Below, one piece after another: positions 59,918 through 64,000 of a stretch of 64,000 nucleotides of DNA (position 1 is its first letter; each line of letters begins with the position of its first letter). The notes under the pieces were generated by a model. It did not search any database, had not been told where the DNA came from, and worked only from the letters and a program-made list of their open reading frames with translations. This DNA is from Coniella vitis. Its lineage: Eukaryota; Ascomycota; Sordariomycetes; Diaporthales; Schizoparmaceae. A program made the translations under genes and the position numbers. The stretch spans positions 806,001 to 870,000 of the forward strand of contig WUJK01000004.1 of NCBI GenBank assembly GCA_011317545.1, in the 5' to 3' direction.

Positions 59918-61518
59918 CTATAACTCCATCATTGCTTCAAGCTCCTTCACTACTTGCTTGCTACTGTATCGGTCCTTCGGCTCATCAAGGAGCATACATC
60001 TCACGACCCACTCTAGAGTCCCTGTCTCCCGCAGTCGAGCACGCAGATCTTGGACGGAGTCAATCCAGACGCTCATCTGGCGATATGCACTCGACCTCAC
60101 TGCTGGAGCGTCAGTATGGATCTGATTTATCATCCACCCTGGTTCCTTCTCTGGCAAGCGACACTTTCTCAAAACGTAGAGCATCGTCACTCCCATGGCA
60201 AAAATGTCACCGGGCGGGCCGCGCGTCTTGTGAAAATCAAACTCTGGCGGCATATACCATGGTGTACCGCCATCATGCACCATCCCCTCAGCAGCAGTAC
60301 GAGCAAGGCCAAAATCGATCAGGACCGCGCCGCGTGTCTGACTATACAGGATGTTCGCGGGTTTAATATCGTTGTGCACAAGTCCCGAGCCATGTATGAA
60401 ATTCAATGCAGCCGCAATATCAGAGTGAATAGTGAAGGCGGCTGGTTCGCAGGTGCACATGCCTGAAGCGTCGGAGTTTTGAGCAAGAGATTGACCCTCA
60501 ATGTACTCCAAGTAAAAGGAGAAAACACGAGCATCACTGCCAAAAAGGCGTACAATGCAAGGCTAGGAGAGAAATTTACAAATGAGCCTTTGAATCGCTG
60601 ACACTCTGTCGAATTATCCTTGCAAAAGGGTTCACTTACATGGTTTCCAGCTGCTGTGTGAGCGGCAAGCTCTTGGACCCATCTTGTTGATGTGTGTTTT
60701 CCTTGGAGAACTTTGGTTACAACGATCTGGCCTGGTCGTAAAGAATAGTCTGTTGTAGATAGACTCGCATGCGCAGTAGCAGCCAACATTCTCCGACGAC
60801 TTAGCTCGTAATTGTCCCTCCGATAAGGGCCGGATATCTGGAGGGTTTGCCCATCACTCAGATCCAAGACAGGATTCGACGAGGTGATGCGGAGACTCTG
60901 GAGAGAGGAATGGTCTTGGGCTGCCTTATGCTTTTTTGAAGACGACAGCTCTGAAGACGACGGCTCTGATGATGACAATCTCTTGGTCTGCATCTCCTGC
61001 TCTTTGAGTCGAAAGTTGGCAGGGTTTTGCGATCGGAGAAGCAACTCTAGCGTATGAGACCATGTGTAGTCGTCATTTGATTGCGAAACGAAATATCCGC
61101 CAGGCCCGACCTCAACTGTCTTTCCCAGTTTTATATCGTGCTGAGAGTTGTCGTGGCGTGATGTGATCTAGAGACGAGTTGCACTATCATGCAACTGAGA
61201 GATTTCAAAGTGCTGGGGGTGGTAATAGAAGCGTAGATGGAACAGACCATCAGCCGTGGTCCACTTGAGGTCGAATCCAGCGGAGCGCGAGGACTGGGTT
61301 ATAGCATGGAGATCACCATCTAAGCGCATGGCTGGCATCGCGTCTGGAAATGTTTGTATAGCGAGCGGGTATCCTGAACTTTTGGCATACGCACGTATGT
61401 CTGGGCCGAGTAGGGTCGCCGGATGAGTCTCATGTTCAGCAACGAGCCCTCGAAGCTCTGTACCTGCTCCTTCTGGAAGCGGTTCAGTTGCTTGAGAATC
61501 GACAGGTGAAGAGGCCAT
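59918..61518 (-). pseudogene. Serine/threonine kinase-like gene with in-frame stop
   Basis: Minus strand, segments 61518-60640 and 60562-59918 with a 77-bp intron (GTAAGT to CCTAG). The spliced frame has 507 coding positions plus one internal TAG at 61170-61168 (codon 117). Upstream and downstream sequence are in the same frame. The C-terminal half is a protein kinase: lysine in GQIVVTKVLQ (about 269), VQELAAH helix, NHPCIVRLFGSD, catalytic loop LVHNDIKPANIL (Asp about 358, HND instead of HRD), IDFGLA (about 376) and GTPWYMPPEF. The glycine loop is not recognisable. Residues 1-250 match no domain I know; a Ser-rich stretch lies near 180-200. Catalytic residues are present, so the lesion looks recent or may be hidden by an unrecognised intron: a 69-bp intron starting GTGCAA would remove the stop, but its donor is weak. 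It is divergent from the companion gene at 62092. Confidence 0.65.
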
Positions 61519-62091
61519 GACTAGAGCCAGTTCTGCATCGAGAGAAATGAAAGGGAGGAATTTCGCGAAGAGCTCGTGCTAGTATCTGTACAGCTTCAGG
61601 ACGATCGTTTTCCTGAGGCCTGGGTTGCGGTCCATTGGCATAGTATATAGATAGTATTATTGTCCTGTCTTTCTCCCAGTCTCCCAACCTCCTGATCTCA
61701 ACGAGTCCTTTTTTCTTGTCCTTACTTTTTCTTCTTCCTTTTTCTTGCTTTTGTTTTTAGGCAGGTGTTGTAAGCGCAAGTTGGCTACTGGTTACATAGC
61801 ATATATGCGTGTATTCCAACCCCCTGGCGTGCCAACGGAGGAGGGATCTGCGCAGCCCATTCGCGCGGATCGTCTGGTGTGATTCCGCTCCTGCCGCGGA
61901 GTTTCACCGTGCTGACGGAAGGCAAGCAGTACATACGTACCCAAGGCATAGACAGCCCACCCATTTCTTCCGTTCTTTCTCTCCTTTCTTTCCCACCAAA
62001 CGCTTCACGTAATTTTTGTTCAGTCGAGATCCATCCAAAGTCCAACATTCTCCGCGAAGAACAACAGATTTCTGCCACCACACCCAACATG
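61519..62091. promoter_or_regulatory. Divergent promoter region of the kinase-like gene and companion
   Basis: 573 bp between two head-to-head starts. A CT-rich run on the plus strand near 61700-61760 and a second near 61965-62000 could be leader or promoter sequence. A minus-strand frame at 61484-61687 overlaps the kinase-like start in another frame and is not supported. Confidence 0.45.
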
Positions 62092-63103
62092 GACATTCGA
62101 CCTCAAGTAGATATCGCCGATCCGCAGTGGGAATGGCCATCCTGAAAATCCAAACTTCGGCGAGCTGCTCTTTTCGGTGAACTGCATGACAAATACAATG
62201 TCATCAGCGTTCCTCTCCAGGAACGACGCGCCTTCCATCACGACGTGAATGCACTTAGCTCGCAAGCACAAACCCTCGATGAGTTTCATGCCCTGCTCAA
62301 GGAACGTCAAATGCAGCGATTGAAAGAAATTCGTCGATGCTGGGACACTGTAGGCATTCATATTGCAGCCCACCCAGCTCTTCTAGAGGTCAGGGTGATG
62401 ACGATGATGATGGCGAACGGTGGGCGGCGTTTCTGCATTTCGGCCGCGAGTTTTCGTTCGATGCTCTAGCTCGTTTCCTCTCTTTTTTTTTTACCCCAGA
62501 AGTCATACAATCTCCGAACGACGGTCCCCACGACTCCCAACAATCCGGGACCAAAGCCGCAATGGACAAGACGAATGGAGGAGATCATGACAGAAGTTCT
62601 AAGAAAGGAGGAGAAGAAGAGGCTGGACATCATACACGACAGGTCCAAGAAGGGCATGCACCTGTAACAAGCGACTCAGAGGCGCAGGGTGCTAGAGAGG
62701 GTGCGCGACACTCAAAAAGGAGGCGCACATCTGGACCGCATGACGAGGAGACACAGGCTGGGGAGGATACACAACAACCCAGAAGGAGGCGTGTGTCTAC
62801 ACCGAAAGAAGAGGAGACACAGGCTGGGAAGAATACGCGACAGTCAAAGAGAGGGCATGCATCAACGCAAGACGAAGTGACACAGGCTGGGGAGGATGCA
62901 CAACAACCAAAAAGAGACGTATGTCTGCACTGCAGGATGAGGAGACGCAGGCTGGAAAGGATGCGCGCCGTCCAGAAAAGCGGCTTACACCGCCGCAAGA
63001 CGCACCGCAAGACGAACAGACGCAGGCCGGCGTCCAGCAGTCGAATGGGAGATCGGAGCCAAAAGACACGGAGACACAGGCTGCAGAGATGGAGAGGCAC
63101 TGA
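62092..63103 (+). pseudogene. Decayed companion gene with C-terminal tandem repeats
   Basis: Starts MDIRPQVDIADPQWEWPS and meets TGA at 62143-62145; the same frame continues for about 82 codons (LRRAALFGELHDKYNVIS, then QTLDEFHALLKERQMQRL, then AAHPALLE), an acidic-helical protein. Near 62390-62410 coding character moves to another frame (GERWAAFLHFGREFSFDALA), next to a GATGAC/GAT run prone to slippage. From about 62676 a repeat DEETQAGEDTQQPRRRRVST follows, and copies four to six lie in the third frame, ending at TGA 63101-63103. So one nonsense codon and two frame changes are needed to read it through. I know no function for this protein. An alternative is an intron from about 62392 to the CCCCAG near 62500, but its donor GTCAGG is poor and it leads soon to a stop. 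Confidence 0.6.
62674..63090 (+). repeat. Degenerate tandem repeat array, about 63-bp units
   Basis: Units anchored on GA(C/A)GA..ACACAGGCTGG start at 62742, 62808, 62871, 62936, 63011 and 63065, with a weaker unit before them near 62677. Spacings are 66, 63, 65, 75 and 54 bp. The 65-bp step is the only one not divisible by three and marks a frame change inside the array. The encoded unit is about 21 residues, rich in Glu, Gln, Lys and Arg. Confidence 0.85.
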
Positions 63104-63645
63104 CCAGCATATTTAACGCTTGCAATGACAAAGGTTCCTTATTTGAAGAATATAAATATAACAAGACCACACTATCGGTACGACATTGGTATCCGCGTGA
63201 CAAGAAAAAAGTAGAAAGCGCATGAAGGAAAAGAAGAAGAAGATAAATGAAGTAGTCATAACAAGTGTGAAAGTGTTTTCCATCCTTGCCTGCTTACTCC
63301 TTCCTCTCTCACTAGTCGCAACCCCACTGACAGAACTACACCTAGTGTTCTAACTTGGGACAAACAGGCTTTACGTAATCCATCCTAGAGCCCGATGGGA
63401 GAGCATGATCGGAGTCTTGACGGCACGGTCATACGAAGGAACCACGCTGCAATCCGTAATTGTCAATCTCTACCATACCCATCCAAAGCGGCGGTCTCTG
63501 TCCACCCACTGGGTAACCGCTTGCGTAACTTTCGGGGCGAGATGCACTGATTTGGCTGGTTGTATGGCTGGTACAAGAGCGAAGAACGAAGTGAAGGCGC
63601 TGACGAGGAAGATCCCAAGATCAGACGAGCAAAAGTTGGGGTCAG
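63104..63645. other. Convergent 3' intergenic region
   Basis: 542 bp between the companion gene (+) and snx3 (-). Only short frames; nothing recognised. Confidence 0.55.
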
Positions 63646-64000
63646 TCACCATGCGTTGCGGTCCCAGTTGGGGTCTATACCATCACATTAGCTTCAAGAA
63701 GAACGAGCAACAGATACGGCCATGATTAACAATGGCCGGGGCAAAACAAGGGACCATGGGCTGCATACCTTGCACGAAAGCAGCCAACACCTTGCTACCT
63801 GTCTGCAGCAACGGGTGTCCCACCACAATCTTCAAAAACTTCTCCAAACCCTGCCGTCTGCCCTCAATTACATCATCGCTGAAGCGGTTGGTGAACACCT
63901 TGCCGGGCAGCGGGGGAATAGTAACCCGGGCGCTCTCGCGCTCGAGGATGTCACGGAAGTACTCAAAGTCAGAATATCGACGGCGGACGGTGGACTGGCG
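63646..64000 (-). CDS. SNX3: Sorting nexin-3 (Snx3/Grd19), 3' part
   Basis: Two exons on the minus strand are in the window: 64000-63769 (running off the right edge, so the 5' part is missing) and 63674-63646, joined across a 94-bp intron. The readable product begins RQSTVRRRYSDFEYFRDILE, continues TIPPLPGKVFTNRFSDDV and LEKFLKIVVGHPLLQTGSKV, and the splice gives LAAFVQ then DPNWDRNAW. This is the PX domain of Snx3/Grd19: RRRYSDFEYF and the PPLPGK loop contribute to PI3P binding. Snx3 works with retromer to return Golgi proteins from endosomes. The missing part is only the first third of a protein usually near 140 residues long. Confidence 0.93.

Noticed and set aside
61484..61687. Upstream minus-strand frame as first exon of the kinase-like gene
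   Set aside because: It overlaps the start region in another frame and I found no donor and acceptor pair that joins it sensibly.
1..64000. CRISPR array, prokaryotic operon or phage features
   Set aside because: Introns and a CCA-less tRNA show a eukaryotic genome; the tandem repeats seen lack spacer structure.
1..64000. Intact transposon (LTR, terminal inverted repeats, transposase or reverse transcriptase)
   Set aside because: I saw no transposase or reverse-transcriptase motifs and no long paired terminal repeats by eye; only homopolymers and short palindromes.

Overview
The window reads as nuclear DNA of a filamentous ascomycete (Pezizomycotina, most likely a sordariomycete). Genes are interrupted by short introns (59 to about 107 bp) with GTRNGT-like donors and YAG acceptors. 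The recognisable proteins are fungal or general eukaryotic: a Zn2Cys6 regulator, an F-box protein, an Lsb5-like VHS/GAT protein, Ubp6, Arp2/3 subunit ARPC4, a Rim2-type mitochondrial carrier, a fungal FAD-linked oxidase, Snx3/Grd19, and a tRNA-Gly(GCC) with internal A and B boxes. All assignments come from reading translated sequence and splice sites by eye; no search was run.

Layout. The left 42 kb is gene-poor. In 1-6969 I see no supported gene. A Zn2Cys6 regulator lies at 6970-8443 (-). About 15 kb without a recognisable gene follows. A SAM-dependent methyltransferase gene is at 24830-26170 (+) and an F-box protein gene at 30633-32486 (-). From 32.5 to 43 kb there is again no gene, including a stretch at about 39.6-42.75 kb that looks different from its surroundings. 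These gene-poor parts carry homopolymers, microsatellites and many copies of a TACATAGTAC-type palindromic motif.

The right 21 kb is compact: lsb5-like (-), ubp6 (-), arpc4 (+), RRM protein (+), rim2-like carrier (+), FAD oxidase (-), tRNA-Gly (+), then a divergent pair at 59918-63103, and the 3' part of snx3 (-) running off the right edge. Most of this block is housekeeping: endosomal sorting (Lsb5, Snx3), ubiquitin recycling at the proteasome (Ubp6), actin nucleation (ARPC4) and pyrimidine nucleotide import into mitochondria (Rim2). ubp6 and arpc4 share a 468-bp head-to-head promoter.

The most unusual part is the divergent pair. A kinase-like gene carries an in-frame TAG. Its head-to-head neighbour carries an in-frame TGA, a probable frameshift, and a second frame change inside a degenerate array of about 21-residue repeats. 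I read it as a decayed accessory gene pair next to a tRNA gene and otherwise intact core genes.
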